This document shows positions 1 through 7,438 of a DNA stretch of 18,196 bases, in pieces. The DNA is taken from NCBI GenBank assembly GCA_958415625.1, contig CATYZI010000039.1:1-18196 (forward strand), given 5' to 3'. The DNA comes from an uncultured Collinsella sp. Lineage in GTDB: Bacteria; Actinomycetota; Coriobacteriia; Coriobacteriales; Coriobacteriaceae. The translations under genes were made by a program, and so were the position numbers. The notes under the pieces are model-generated. The model made no database searches, was not told where the DNA came from, and saw only the letters and a list, made by a program, of their open reading frames with translations. Every line of letters begins with the position of its first letter. The first letter of the stretch is position 1.

Positions 1-33
1 CCCCCGAAAGGCCCACCCCCTACCGTCATGGTC

Positions 34-39
34 TACAAT
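34..39 (+). promoter_or_regulatory. Possible -10 box upstream of the membrane LuxR gene
   Basis: TACAAT lies 38 bases before the TTG start at 77. No convincing -35 box is seen at the usual distance upstream, so this is only a candidate. The rest of bases 1-76 shows nothing else apart from the ribosome binding site GAAGGA at 65-70. Confidence 0.25.
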
Positions 40-76
40 CGAGGACACGATTATTCGTCCACCCGAAGGACCGTTC

Positions 77-1480
77 TTGAACCTGAGTAAGCCTAAAATC
101 AACACGCTTCTGGCACTCGCACTGTTTACCTTCGCCTTCCTTGCTGCCGAGTTTCGCTTCGATATCAATATCGGGCTACTCGCCGGCGCCGAGCGCGTTG
201 TGCTCGCACAGGGCCTTATCCTTGGCGCCAGCGTGATCGGCTTTATCGGATATGCTCCGTTGCTTGATCACGCGCAGCGCAAAGGCCAGCCTCAGGCAGT
301 TGTCAGTGCCGCCGTCCCCATCGCCATCTTGGGATTGACTCAGATTCAGTCCCCCACGGGCCCACTTGCGCTCGAAATTTTGGGGTGCCTCGCATTCCTC
401 GGACTCGGCCTGCTGGGTGCTGCGGCGCACCATGCGTTCGCGATGGCGTTCCAAGACGATCCCAAGCTCGCCACCGGCGCAGGAGCGGCATACGCTGCGG
501 GCATTCTGATGCAGTTCGCCCTTAACCTGCTCGACTGCGGCGGCATCGCAGAGCTCATCGTTCTTGGAGCGACGACGATCGTCATCTCCGCCCTGAGCGC
601 TGCTCCCCAAGCGACAGACGAGGGTTCCAGCCACACCGTCAATCCCTTTGCCGAGCCCTCGCACGCCCTCGCCAAGCAGGCGTGCTGGAGCATTGCGCTC
701 GTCATGATTCTCGCCTGCCTGTTCTCGACACTCGATAACGTCGTCACGTTCTCAAACGCCCACGGCACCATCGCTGTTCAGACCTGGCCACGCCTCTTTT
801 TGGCAGCGAGCGGTCTCGTCGCCGGCATCGTCTTTGATTTTGCCGAGCGTCGCTACATGGGCCTCATCATGCTCGGCGTCACGGTGCTCTCGACCACTTC
901 CATCTTGGCCGTCGAGGCCGGCGCCGATCCCAACCTGGGCCTTGTCGTCTTTTACCTGAGCTCGGGCTTTTTTGTCACGTTCTTTACCGCCACCTTTACA
1001 CAGCTGGCACCGCGCATGCATGTGCCCGCCCTCTGGGCCGGCATGGGACGCGCCGCCAACAATGCATGCGCATTCACCACATCGGGTATCTCGCTTGCTC
1101 TCGTGACCTCGGGCAACGTTGCCCTCATTATGATCGGTGCGCTCGTTTTGCTCGTCGCCGCCTGCGCGGCATTCGTGGCAGCCGGCTTGTTCCGCCTACC
1201 CCAAACCGAGCAGGAGCGCGAGCGCGAGCAGCTGGCAGAAGAAGCACTCGCCGCCCCCACCATCGAGGAGCAACGCCAGGCCTTCATCGCCAACCACGCT
1301 CTCACCCCGCGCGAAGTCGACGTGCTCGTGGCCGTAACCCAGGACGAACGCCCACTCAAGCAGGTCGCCGAGGAGCTCGGCATCTCGATGCGCATGGTAC
1401 AGCGCCACCTGAGCTCTATCTACCAAAAGACCGACACGCAAACGCGCGCCGGTCTCACCAAAGCCTTCCCCTCGGCCTAA
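77..1480 (+). CDS. Membrane-embedded LuxR-family transcriptional regulator
   Basis: A 467-residue protein. About twelve hydrophobic segments fill residues 10-375. A charged linker (about 375-403) follows, then a C-terminal LuxR-type helix-turn-helix from about residue 403 (LTPREVDVL ... ISMRMVQRHLSSIYQKT). The layout is an MFS-like membrane sensor joined to a GerE/LuxR DNA-binding domain, a family strongly expanded in Coriobacteriia. It probably senses a small molecule or membrane state and regulates genes from the membrane; the ligand and targets cannot be read from sequence. The start is TTG at 77 because GAAGGA ends six bases upstream. The gene stands alone and faces the kinase gene across a shared terminator. 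Family assignment is confident; specific function is unknown. Confidence 0.9.
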   Translation: MNLSKPKINTLLALALFTFAFLAAEFRFDINIGLLAGAERVVLAQGLILGASVIGFIGYAPLLDHAQRKGQPQAVVSAAVPIAILGLTQIQSPTGPLALEILGCLAFLGLGLLGAAAHHAFAMAFQDDPKLATGAGAAYAAGILMQFALNLLDCGGIAELIVLGATTIVISALSAAPQATDEGSSHTVNPFAEPSHALAKQACWSIALVMILACLFSTLDNVVTFSNAHGTIAVQTWPRLFLAASGLVAGIVFDFAERRYMGLIMLGVTVLSTTSILAVEAGADPNLGLVVFYLSSGFFVTFFTATFTQLAPRMHVPALWAGMGRAANNACAFTTSGISLALVTSGNVALIMIGALVLLVAACAAFVAAGLFRLPQTEQEREREQLAEEALAAPTIEEQRQAFIANHALTPREVDVLVAVTQDERPLKQVAEELGISMRMVQRHLSSIYQKTDTQTRAGLTKAFPSA

Positions 1481-1484
1481 AACA

Positions 1485-1525
1485 AAAACCACCACAAAGG
1501 TGCCTGTCCCCTTTGTGGTGGTTTT
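1485..1525. terminator. Bidirectional terminator between convergent genes
   Basis: A perfect 16-bp stem (1485-1500 with 1510-1525, core CCACCACAAAGG/CCTTTGTGGTGG) has a 9-base loop. On the minus strand it is followed by TGTTTT, and on the plus strand the stem itself ends in TTTT. It lies between the LuxR gene stop (1480) and the kinase stop (1532), so it can serve both. The loop and right arm carry the CTGTCCCC core shared with other intergenic hairpins here. Confidence 0.85.
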
Positions 1526-1531
1526 GGTCGG

Positions 1532-2155
1532 CTAGCCTTCGAGCTGAGCTACTTTGTAGCGGTAGGCTGCGGCGATGACGTCCTTGCAGCCCTCGCGACC
1601 CAGCTTGGCGCGGTTGACGACGATGTCTTTACCGCTCGTCATCTTCCACTTTCCGGCGCTGTAGCGCTTGTAAAACGCCTCGCGCGCCTTCTGCTGCTGC
1701 TTGACCAGCTTGGCGCCCTTCTTTTTGTTGAGGCCGCGCTTCTTACGCACGATCTCGACGCGGTCCTCAAAGGGTGCGGTCACCAGCACGGCGATGTGGT
1801 TGGGGTTGTTACGCAGCAGGTAATCGGACAGACGGCCCTCGATAATGCAGCTCTCGGTCTCGCCCAGATCCAAAATCACCTGGCTCATCTTTTGAAACAA
1901 CTTGTCCGAGTACGAACGCGCATCGTAGCGGTCGGGCAGAAACGCCATGTTCTCCACGGCCAGGCGCTCGTCGTAGGCGGCCATCTTGTCGAGCGACTCA
2001 CCCGCGCGCAGCGACGCACGTACCAGCAGCTCGTTATCGTACAGCGGAATCCCCAACTCGTCGGCAAGCATGCGACCAATCTCGTGGCCCTCGGCGCCAA
2101 AGTCGCGCGCGATGGTAATGACCACAGGATTCTTCTTATTCTCCAGATCGCTCAT
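1532..2155 (-). CDS. Cytidylate kinase-like family protein
   Basis: A 207-residue protein resembling the cytidylate-kinase-like P-loop family (Pfam Cytidylate_kin2 type). The N-terminus VVITIARDFGAEGHEIGRML replaces a classical Walker A with the family's glycine-spaced loop. It is followed by LGIPLYDNELL and a basic lid-like stretch (RKKRGLNKKKGAKLV). It presumably phosphorylates a nucleoside monophosphate or a related small substrate in the cytosol; the substrate is not established for this family. The start is the ATG at 2155, with AAAGGAA five bases upstream. A longer reading frame from 2200 would run through a hairpin and lacks a ribosome site. It lies 48 bp behind the last permease of the ABC operon and may be co-transcribed. 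Confidence 0.82.
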   Translation of the reverse strand: MSDLENKKNPVVITIARDFGAEGHEIGRMLADELGIPLYDNELLVRASLRAGESLDKMAAYDERLAVENMAFLPDRYDARSYSDKLFQKMSQVILDLGETESCIIEGRLSDYLLRNNPNHIAVLVTAPFEDRVEIVRKKRGLNKKKGAKLVKQQQKAREAFYKRYSAGKWKMTSGKDIVVNRAKLGREGCKDVIAAAYRYKVAQLEG

Positions 2156-2172
2156 CGCAATTCCTTTCTCTA

Positions 2173-2201
2173 TGTGACAAAGGGGCTGTCCCTTTGCCAC
2201 A
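2173..2201. repeat. Intergenic hairpin with CTGTCCC core
   Basis: Twelve-base arms (2173-2184 and 2190-2201) enclose a 5-base loop. One A/C mismatch on the plus strand becomes a G-U pair in minus-strand RNA, so it folds fully in the transcript of the ABC operon. It begins two bases after the permease stop codon and no U-tract follows. It could be a 3'-end stabiliser or attenuator before the kinase gene. The sequence (ACAAAGGGGCTGTCCCTTTG) resembles the terminator at 1485-1525. Confidence 0.7.
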
Positions 2202-2203
2202 TT

Positions 2204-2842
2204 CTACGCTGCCACCATTCGCCTCTGATACGCCCTCACCAGCAGCGAGATGCCAAAGTTGAGCGCAAAGTACATCGCAAACACCAGACCGTAGAGCATG
2301 AGCACCTGCGACAGGTCGATCGCGTGCGCCATCACGACATTTGCCGTGTACATGAGCTCGGCCACGTTGATGCCCGAAAGATACGAGCTGTCCTTGATGA
2401 CGGTCGTGCACTGGCTAAACAGCGCCGGAATGATCGTCTTAAACGTCTGCGGCAAAATGATGTAGCGCATGGTGGCAAAGAAGCCGAAGCCCTGGCTCTG
2501 CGCCGCCTCAAACTGGCCACGCGGAATCGAGTTGAGGCCGCCGCGCACAATCTCGGCCATAACGGCGCTGGTAAACAGCGTAAAGGCGATGGTCGAGATC
2601 ACAATGTCCAGGCCCTGCACTGTAAAGTAGATAAACAAGATCCACAGCAGGTTAGGCGTGCAGCGGAACAGCTCGATATAGGCACTCACCAAAATGCGGA
2701 ACGGGCGGGGCGCATAGCTCTTGACGAGCGCCAGCACCGTGCCAAAGATGAGCGAGAAAAAGATCGACAGCGCCGAGATCTCGATCGTCTTAACAAAGCC
2801 GCCCCAGATGTAGAGCAGGTTGGTCGCGTTGAAGATTTCCAT
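2204..2842 (-). CDS. Polar amino-acid ABC transporter permease (second)
   Basis: A 212-residue inner-membrane permease of the HisMQ/GlnP family. It has an N-terminal transmembrane segment (FVKTIEISALSIFFSLIFG), the family segment IELFRCTPNLLWILF, and the EAA-type loop GGLNSIPRGQFEAAQSQGF that docks on the ATPase. It would pair with the neighbouring permease to form the channel of a glutamate/glutamine-type importer. The start ATG at 2842 is preceded by AGGAGG inside the end of the upstream permease gene; the two genes are three bases apart, indicating translational coupling. It matches the gluD position of the corynebacterial gluABCD order. Confidence 0.93.
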   Translation of the reverse strand: MEIFNATNLLYIWGGFVKTIEISALSIFFSLIFGTVLALVKSYAPRPFRILVSAYIELFRCTPNLLWILFIYFTVQGLDIVISTIAFTLFTSAVMAEIVRGGLNSIPRGQFEAAQSQGFGFFATMRYIILPQTFKTIIPALFSQCTTVIKDSSYLSGINVAELMYTANVVMAHAIDLSQVLMLYGLVFAMYFALNFGISLLVRAYQRRMVAA

Positions 2843-2845
2843 GCG

Positions 2846-3592
2846 CTAGGCCTCCTCTACGTTGTCGAGCCCCAGCTCGGCCAGGCTCACACCGCGCGGA
2901 CGCTCCTTGGAGCGGCGCTCGAGCCACTGCACCAGCATGGCGAGCGGAAAGCAGATGATGAAGTACATAAGGCAGCAAACGATGTATCCCTGCAGGTAGC
3001 CATACAGGCTTACGAAGTTGTCGGAGCGATACATAAGGTCACCGCCGGCCACGAGCGCCAGCACCGACGTGTTCTTGACCAAGTTGAGCGCCTGGTTGCA
3101 CAGCGGCGGCAGGATGATCTTGAACGTCTGGGGCAGCACGATGTACCAGTAAGCCTGCGCGCGCGTGAAGCCTTGGCTCTGAGCCGCCTCCATCTGACCG
3201 CGCGGAACGGCCTCGATGCCGGTGCGGATGACCTCCGAGATGTAGGCCGCGTGATACAGGCCCACGCCCAGAAAGCCCAGCACGAACGGCGCGATACGCA
3301 CCGGCTGGTCGGCACCGGTTATGGCCTGCAAAAACTGCGGGCCGGCCATATACATAAAAAGCACCTGCACGGGCAGCGGTGTGTTCTGGTAAAACTCCAC
3401 GTACACGCGACTGATGGCGCGCAGCACGCGCGAGCGAGTGGTCGAGAACACGCCCAGCAGTGTGCCCAGCACCAGCGACAGCAGCAGGCCGGCAACAACC
3501 ACCTGCAGCGTCACGCCAAAGCCCTCCCAGAAGGGCCCCATGTTTTGGAATGTCGTCGACCAGCGGTCGGCGTCAAACAATCCTTCGAGCAT
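2846..3592 (-). CDS. Polar amino-acid ABC transporter permease (first)
   Basis: A 248-residue HisMQ-family permease, longer than its partner at the N-terminus. It shows the segment YVEFYQNTPLPVQVLFMY and the EAA loop TGIEAVPRGQMEAAQSQGF, which is nearly the same as the loop in the next gene. It would form the heterodimeric membrane pore of the importer with that neighbour. The start is ATG at 3592 with GGAAGGAA just upstream. It sits 24 bp after the binding-protein gene and three bases before the second permease, in a clear operon. Confidence 0.93.
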   Translation of the reverse strand: MLEGLFDADRWSTTFQNMGPFWEGFGVTLQVVVAGLLLSLVLGTLLGVFSTTRSRVLRAISRVYVEFYQNTPLPVQVLFMYMAGPQFLQAITGADQPVRIAPFVLGFLGVGLYHAAYISEVIRTGIEAVPRGQMEAAQSQGFTRAQAYWYIVLPQTFKIILPPLCNQALNLVKNTSVLALVAGGDLMYRSDNFVSLYGYLQGYIVCCLMYFIICFPLAMLVQWLERRSKERPRGVSLAELGLDNVEEA

Positions 3593-3616
3593 TTGATTCC
3601 TTCCTTGGACGAACGC

Positions 3617-4492
3617 TTACACAAGACCCCAGGTCTTGACCTCTTGATCGAGCCAGCCGTCAGCTAGGCGATCGCAAATCACCTGATCGACCACGGCCGA
3701 AAGGTCGCAACCCTTCTTGGTCGCCACGCCGTAGCCTTGCTCGCCAAACTTGACCTCGGGCTGCAGCAGCTCGACGGTCTCGTTCATGTAGCCGGCCAGC
3801 GTGGAGCGGTCCATGGCAAAGACGTCGATATTGCCGGCGTCGAGCGAACTCTTGATGATGGGATAGCCGCTAAAGGCCCTAAACTCGGGCTCGCAGCGAA
3901 AACCGTTGTCCTTGATCATCTGCTCGATCAGGCCCTGCGTGGTGGCACCCTGGCTCACACCAATGACCTTGCCGTCCAGATCCTCGATCGAGGTAAAGCC
4001 CGAGCGTTTCTTGACCATGAGTCCCACGTAGTCGGTGCGGTACGGCGTCGAGAAATCCCAGCTCTTCTTGCGCTCGTCGGTGATGGTGTAGGTCGCCGCG
4101 ACCACGTCGAGCTGGCCGTTATCGATGAGCGGGCCACGCGTCTTGGGCGTTACATCGGTAAACTCGACAAGCTCCTGGGCACGGGCCTCCTTGTAGCTCA
4201 CGCCAAAGACGGCAGCGGCGATCTGGTAGCACAAATCGACTTCCATACCCTCAAAGCGGCCCTTGGCGGTGTCGTAATAGCCATAGCCGGGAACGTCCTT
4301 CTTGACGCCGGCATTCAGATGGCCACGCGACTTGATGGCCGCGAGCTTGGACCCCTTATCGGAGCTCTCGCCACTGGCGGAGCTGCCGCAGCCGGTGAGC
4401 GCGGTGCCCGTCAATGCGAGCATGCCGGCCCCCGCCAGCTGCAAAAAGTGACGGCGCGATACGGCCGCCCTCGTCATATCCGTCATGTCCAT
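3617..4492 (-). CDS. Amino-acid ABC transporter substrate-binding lipoprotein, Tat-exported
   Basis: A periplasmic-binding-protein family 3 protein of 291 residues. The N-terminus carries a twin-arginine motif (SRRHFLQLAGAG) and a lipobox (LTGC, Cys35), so it should be folded before export by Tat and then lipid-anchored outside the membrane. The body has the polar amino-acid binding signatures GRFEGMEVDLCYQIA, VVAATYTITDERKKSWDFS and GVSQGATTQG, which resemble aspartate/glutamate binders such as PEB1. Substrate is inferred as an acidic or polar amino acid. ATG at 4492 is chosen over GTG at 4495. No strong ribosome site is seen, and translation is probably coupled to the ATPase stop ten bases upstream. 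Confidence 0.92.
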   Translation of the reverse strand: MDMTDMTRAAVSRRHFLQLAGAGMLALTGTALTGCGSSASGESSDKGSKLAAIKSRGHLNAGVKKDVPGYGYYDTAKGRFEGMEVDLCYQIAAAVFGVSYKEARAQELVEFTDVTPKTRGPLIDNGQLDVVAATYTITDERKKSWDFSTPYRTDYVGLMVKKRSGFTSIEDLDGKVIGVSQGATTQGLIEQMIKDNGFRCEPEFRAFSGYPIIKSSLDAGNIDVFAMDRSTLAGYMNETVELLQPEVKFGEQGYGVATKKGCDLSAVVDQVICDRLADGWLDQEVKTWGLV

Positions 4493-4501
4493 CACCCGCG
4501 C

Positions 4502-5233
4502 CTAGTGCAAAATCTTGGACAGGAACTCGCGGCAGCGCGGGTTCTCGGGGTTATCGAAGAAGTGCTCGGGCGTACCCTCCTCCAGGATGCGGCCGTCCTC
4601 CATAAAGATGACGCGGTCGGCCACCTGGCGCGCAAAGCCCATCTCGTGCGTCACGCAGATCATGGTGATGTCCTCCTGCGCGAGCTCGATCATAACGTCC
4701 AGGACCTCCTGGACCATCTCGGGGTCGAGTGCCGAGGTCGGCTCGTCAAACAGGATGATGGGCTGCTTGGTGCACAGGGCGCGGGCGATGGCGATGCGCT
4801 GCTGCTGACCGCCCGAGAGGTTCTGCGGATACTCGCCGGCCTTATGCGCCATGCCGACGCGTTTGAGCGCGGCGATGGCGATCTCGGTCGCCTCCTCCTT
4901 GCTCTTCTTTTGCAGCTTGATGGGCGCGAGCGTCAGGTTGCCCAGCACCGTCATGTTGGGATACAGGTTGAACTGCTGAAACACCATGGAACTATACTTG
5001 CGAGCCATCTCCAGGTGATTCTTTTTGGTAAGCGGTGTGCCGTCGATGACGACCTCGCCCGACGTGGGCTCCTCCAGATAATCGACGCAACGGATGAGCG
5101 TCGACTTACCCGAGCCGGAAGGCCCGATCATTACGAGCTTCTCGCCGCGCTTGACGGTGAGATTGATATCTTTGAGCACATGCAGGTCGCCAAAGTACTT
5201 GTTGAGATGCTTGATCTCGATCATGTCCGCCAT
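4502..5233 (-). CDS. Polar amino-acid ABC transporter ATP-binding protein
   Basis: A 243-residue GlnQ/HisP/GluA-type ATPase with all expected motifs intact: Walker A GPSGSGKST (37-45), Q-loop Gln86, signature LSGGQQQR (139-146), Walker B IILFDEPTSALDP and H-loop His196. It powers uptake by the two permeases and the binding protein encoded directly downstream. It is the first gene of the operon. ATG at 5233 has GGAAGGGA just upstream. The order ATPase, binding protein, permease, permease equals corynebacterial gluABCD, but the amino acid carried is not proven. Confidence 0.95.
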   Translation of the reverse strand: MADMIEIKHLNKYFGDLHVLKDINLTVKRGEKLVMIGPSGSGKSTLIRCVDYLEEPTSGEVVIDGTPLTKKNHLEMARKYSSMVFQQFNLYPNMTVLGNLTLAPIKLQKKSKEEATEIAIAALKRVGMAHKAGEYPQNLSGGQQQRIAIARALCTKQPIILFDEPTSALDPEMVQEVLDVMIELAQEDITMICVTHEMGFARQVADRVIFMEDGRILEEGTPEHFFDNPENPRCREFLSKILH

Positions 5234-5268
5234 GAATGTCCCTTCCCTGCGTTTACACGAGTTGAACT

Positions 5269-5274
5269 ATTGTA
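5269..5274 (-). promoter_or_regulatory. Candidate -10 box for the amino-acid ABC operon
   Basis: On the minus strand TACAAT lies about 35 bases before the ATPase start codon. The sequence 17 bases upstream (CTGCGG) is a poor -35 match. It is the best sigma-70-like element between the operon and the large inverted repeat. Confidence 0.4.
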
Positions 5275-5337
5275 CGGAAAGAACCACGTTTCCGCAGCCC
5301 ACACTACATTCCCGTAAAGAACCCGCAACCTTCCGCC

Positions 5338-5408
5338 CACTCATTGGGGACAGACTTAAATGAGTACCCGGGGAGTGGGCACTCATTTAAGTCTGTCCCC
5401 AATGAGTG
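5338..5408. repeat. Large perfect inverted repeat with GGGGACAG/CTGTCCCC core
   Basis: Two perfectly complementary 28-base arms (5338-5365 and 5381-5408) flank a 15-base spacer. Each arm contains GGGGACAGACTTAAATGAGT or its complement. It lies upstream of the ABC operon promoter, in the 350-bp gap between the ATPase and the YqeY-like gene. It resembles a REP/MITE-type mobile hairpin and shares its core with the elements at 1485, 2173, 7371 and 14073. Confidence 0.85.
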
Positions 5409-5440
5409 CCCAACCGCCCTTGTTGAGCATAAGTCAGCGA

Positions 5441-5539
5441 AAACCCGTACACGCGAGCAAGGTGACGTGAAATGAAAGGGCGCAGACCTTATGGTCGCGC
5501 CCTTGAAATTGAACGTCAGATTGCCGTGTGTACGGGTTT
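5441..5539. repeat. 99-base imperfect palindrome, candidate structured RNA or mini-element
   Basis: Nested complementary blocks occur in order. AAACCCGTACAC (5441-5452) pairs with GTGTACGGGTTT (5528-5539), GCAA with TTGC, TGACGT with ACGTCA, and AAGGGCGC-a-GACC with GGTC-GCGCCCTT around a TTAT loop. The result is one long stem with small internal loops. It could be a miniature mobile element, a structured RNA or a complex terminator. No gene is seen inside it. Confidence 0.65.
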
Positions 5540-5552
5540 GCAGCGTCGAGCC

Positions 5553-5580
5553 GTTACGCGGTTTGGTAAAACCGCGTAAC
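5553..5580 (-). terminator. Hairpin directly after the YqeY-like gene
   Basis: A perfect 12-bp stem (GTTACGCGGTTT/AAACCGCGTAAC) with a 4-base loop starts three bases after the minus-strand stop codon at 5584. Its position suggests a terminator, but no U-tract follows on either strand. Confidence 0.55.
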
Positions 5581-5583
5581 AAA

Positions 5584-6027
5584 TTACGCGAGTTTTGAGC
5601 CGACGATCTTGGCTGCGGCGGGCTTATCGAAGTTGCCGCCCGTGGCCTTGCCGAGCGCCCCCATGACCTGACCCATCTGCTTCTTGGACGTGGCGCCCAG
5701 CTCGGCGATAACCTGCTCGATCAGGGCCTCGAGCTCCTCGCCCGAAACCTGCGCGGGCAGCAGGCTCTCCAGAATCTTGACCTGCTCGGTCAGGTTGTCG
5801 GTACGCTCCTGGTCGGTGCCGGCCTTAATGGACATCTCCAGCGTCTCGCTCGTCTGCTTAATCAGACGCTTGATCATGCTGTTGACGTCTTCCTCGGTCA
5901 CATCGCGGCGCTCGTTGACCTCGATATTCTTCACCTCGGCCTTGACCTGGCGAATGATGGACAGGCGAACCTTGTCCTTAGCCTTCATGGCCGCGATCAT
6001 TTCCTTCTGCAGCTCTTCGTTAGTCAT
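5584..6027 (-). CDS. GatB/YqeY domain-containing protein
   Basis: A 147-residue protein that spans the whole YqeY family length. It begins with the helical segment NEELQKEMIAAMKAKDKVRLSIIRQVKAE and ends with the three-helix tail (KKQMGQVMGALGKATGG, then AAAKIVGSKL) shared with the GatB tRNA-binding tail. The cellular role is poorly defined; the relation to GatB suggests tRNA binding. ATG at 6027 is chosen because GGAGG lies eight bases upstream; a TTG six bases earlier is too close to that site. It follows the foldase gene by about 54 bp on the same strand. Confidence 0.93.
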   Translation of the reverse strand: MTNEELQKEMIAAMKAKDKVRLSIIRQVKAEVKNIEVNERRDVTEEDVNSMIKRLIKQTSETLEMSIKAGTDQERTDNLTEQVKILESLLPAQVSGEELEALIEQVIAELGATSKKQMGQVMGALGKATGGNFDKPAAAKIVGSKLA

Positions 6028-6081
6028 CTGCAAATCCTCCTCAATAGCGTGGGCGGCACTCGCGCGAGCATCGCCCCATGA

Positions 6082-7302
6082 TTACTCAGTTGTCGACGAA
6101 TCGTCGGTCGAGCTCTTGGTGACGCCCTTCAGGCTGACGTTGTACGGCACGTCCTTGGGCATGGGGTTGACGGTGATGTCGGCATCCTTCTTGTACTGCT
6201 CTAGCCACTCGCTGTACGCGGTGCTGGCCGCCTGCGTCTTCACCACGTTGGAGACATACTTCTTGATGGCCTTGGGCACCTGCTTGATGTCATCGACCTG
6301 GTTATCAACGTGGAAGTAGTCGGTGCACTTGATGATGTGGTAACCATAGGTCGACTCGACGACTTCGCTCACGTCGCCCTTGTTGAGCCCCTCGAGCGCC
6401 GTCTGGTAGCTGTCGACGAAGGTGGTGAGCTTATCCCAGCCCACATCGCCCTTCTTCTCCTTGGAACCGGTGTCCTCGGAGTACTGTTCAACGGCGTCCT
6501 CAAAGCTCAGCTCACCGGAGTTGATCTTGTCCAGGCACTCCTGCGCCTTGGCCTTGGCGGCAACCTTGTCCTCGTCGGAAGCGTCGGAATCAACCTTGAT
6601 CAGGATGTTCGACGAGCGGCGGGCGTCGTTGTAGCTGGACAGGTTTTCGTTGATGTAATCGACAATCTCGCTGTCCTTGGGCTTGCTCGTAGGCGCGACG
6701 GCATCCTTGAGTTTCTGCTGCGCCAGACTCTCCTTGAGCGAATCCTTGTAGGTGTCTTCGGTATAGCCGTAGGTCTTGAGGGTCTTCTTAAAGGCCTTGG
6801 CACCGCCCGCGCTCTTGCACGCGTCCTTCCAAGCCTTCTCGACCTCCTCGTCCGACACCGTCACGCCGTTCTCCTTCTGTGCCTGTTGAAGCAGAATCTG
6901 CTGCGTGTAGGAGTCGATGAGTTGCTTGCGATACTTCTTGGGCGTGAGGTCGTTGTCGACCAGATACTGCGCCCAGTCCTCGTCCTTGGTGTAGCCGTAG
7001 GACGTGCGCATGCTCATGATCTGCTTGGTCACGGTGTCCTCGGTGAGGTTGGTGCCGTTGATAGTAGCAGCAACACCGCCGGTCAGCTTGTAACCCGAGG
7101 TGTCCTCGGCCTGCGACATAAGGCCGGAGCACGCCATCGCCGAGACGGAAAGCAGCATTGCCAGCACGCCGATGACCACCAGAACGATCTTGACGGTCTT
7201 GGACACGTAGGTCTTGCGCTGCTTCTTGCGAGAGCTGGAGTCGGCGCGAGCCTGCTGCTCGGGCGTCGGCGCGGTCTCGGGGTTCTTTTTCTTATTTGCC
7301 AT
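6082..7302 (-). CDS. Membrane-anchored parvulin-type peptidyl-prolyl isomerase / foldase (PrsA/SurA-like)
   Basis: A 406-residue protein. A basic cytoplasmic N-terminus (residues 1-37, rich in Lys/Arg) is followed by one hydrophobic segment (about 38-60). A SurA-N-like helical chaperone region (about 75-200, containing GVTVSDEEVEKAW) comes next, then a parvulin domain (about 226-328) with RSSNILIKV, GDVGWD and STYGYHIIKC. It should help secreted proteins fold outside the membrane. AMAC at residues 55-58 resembles a weak lipobox, so it could be a lipoprotein instead of a simple anchored protein. The start is ATG at 7302 with GAAAGG six bases upstream. It probably shares a transcript with the YqeY-like gene. 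Confidence 0.9.
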   Translation of the reverse strand: MANKKKNPETAPTPEQQARADSSSRKKQRKTYVSKTVKIVLVVIGVLAMLLSVSAMACSGLMSQAEDTSGYKLTGGVAATINGTNLTEDTVTKQIMSMRTSYGYTKDEDWAQYLVDNDLTPKKYRKQLIDSYTQQILLQQAQKENGVTVSDEEVEKAWKDACKSAGGAKAFKKTLKTYGYTEDTYKDSLKESLAQQKLKDAVAPTSKPKDSEIVDYINENLSSYNDARRSSNILIKVDSDASDEDKVAAKAKAQECLDKINSGELSFEDAVEQYSEDTGSKEKKGDVGWDKLTTFVDSYQTALEGLNKGDVSEVVESTYGYHIIKCTDYFHVDNQVDDIKQVPKAIKKYVSNVVKTQAASTAYSEWLEQYKKDADITVNPMPKDVPYNVSLKGVTKSSTDDSSTTE

Positions 7303-7370
7303 GTTTGGCCTTTCGCAAAACGAATCGAACAAACGCCATTGTGTCACAACGCAGCCCCCACGACACGCTT

Positions 7371-7438
7371 GGTGCATTGGGGACAGGTTAATCTGCACCA
7401 TTTTGGTGCAGAGGGGACAGGTCTAACTGCCACCTTAG
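7371..7438. repeat. Two tandem 34-base GGGGACAGGT repeat units
   Basis: Unit one (7371-7404) and unit two (7405-7438) both read GGTGCA-NN-GGGGACAGGT, then a TAA-containing stretch and a CACC block. Between the cores, CTGCACCA (7393-7400) and TGGTGCAG (7404-7411) form an 8-bp hairpin. The second unit overlaps the stop codon of the EIIA gene. It belongs to the same core family as the other hairpins and may also act as a 3' end for the EIIA transcript. Confidence 0.75.

Noticed and set aside
1796..3667. 623-aa open frame on the plus strand
   Set aside because: Antiparallel shadow of the kinase and permease genes; rich in His/Arg/Gln as expected from complementing GC-rich codons, with no domain.
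3737..5317. 526-aa plus-strand open frame
   Set aside because: Lies opposite the binding protein and ATPase, whose motifs are intact on the minus strand.
5338..5580. Possible CRISPR array because of repeated arms
   Set aside because: The arms are inverted, not direct repeats with regular spacers, and no cas gene is present.
5304..5582. 92-aa minus-strand frame in the repeat-filled gap
   Set aside because: It runs straight through both large inverted repeats and has no ribosome site; it is an accident of the repeats.
7339..7349. Palindrome TTGTGTCACAA upstream of the foldase gene
   Set aside because: Only 5-bp arms around one base; too short to claim as an operator without conservation.
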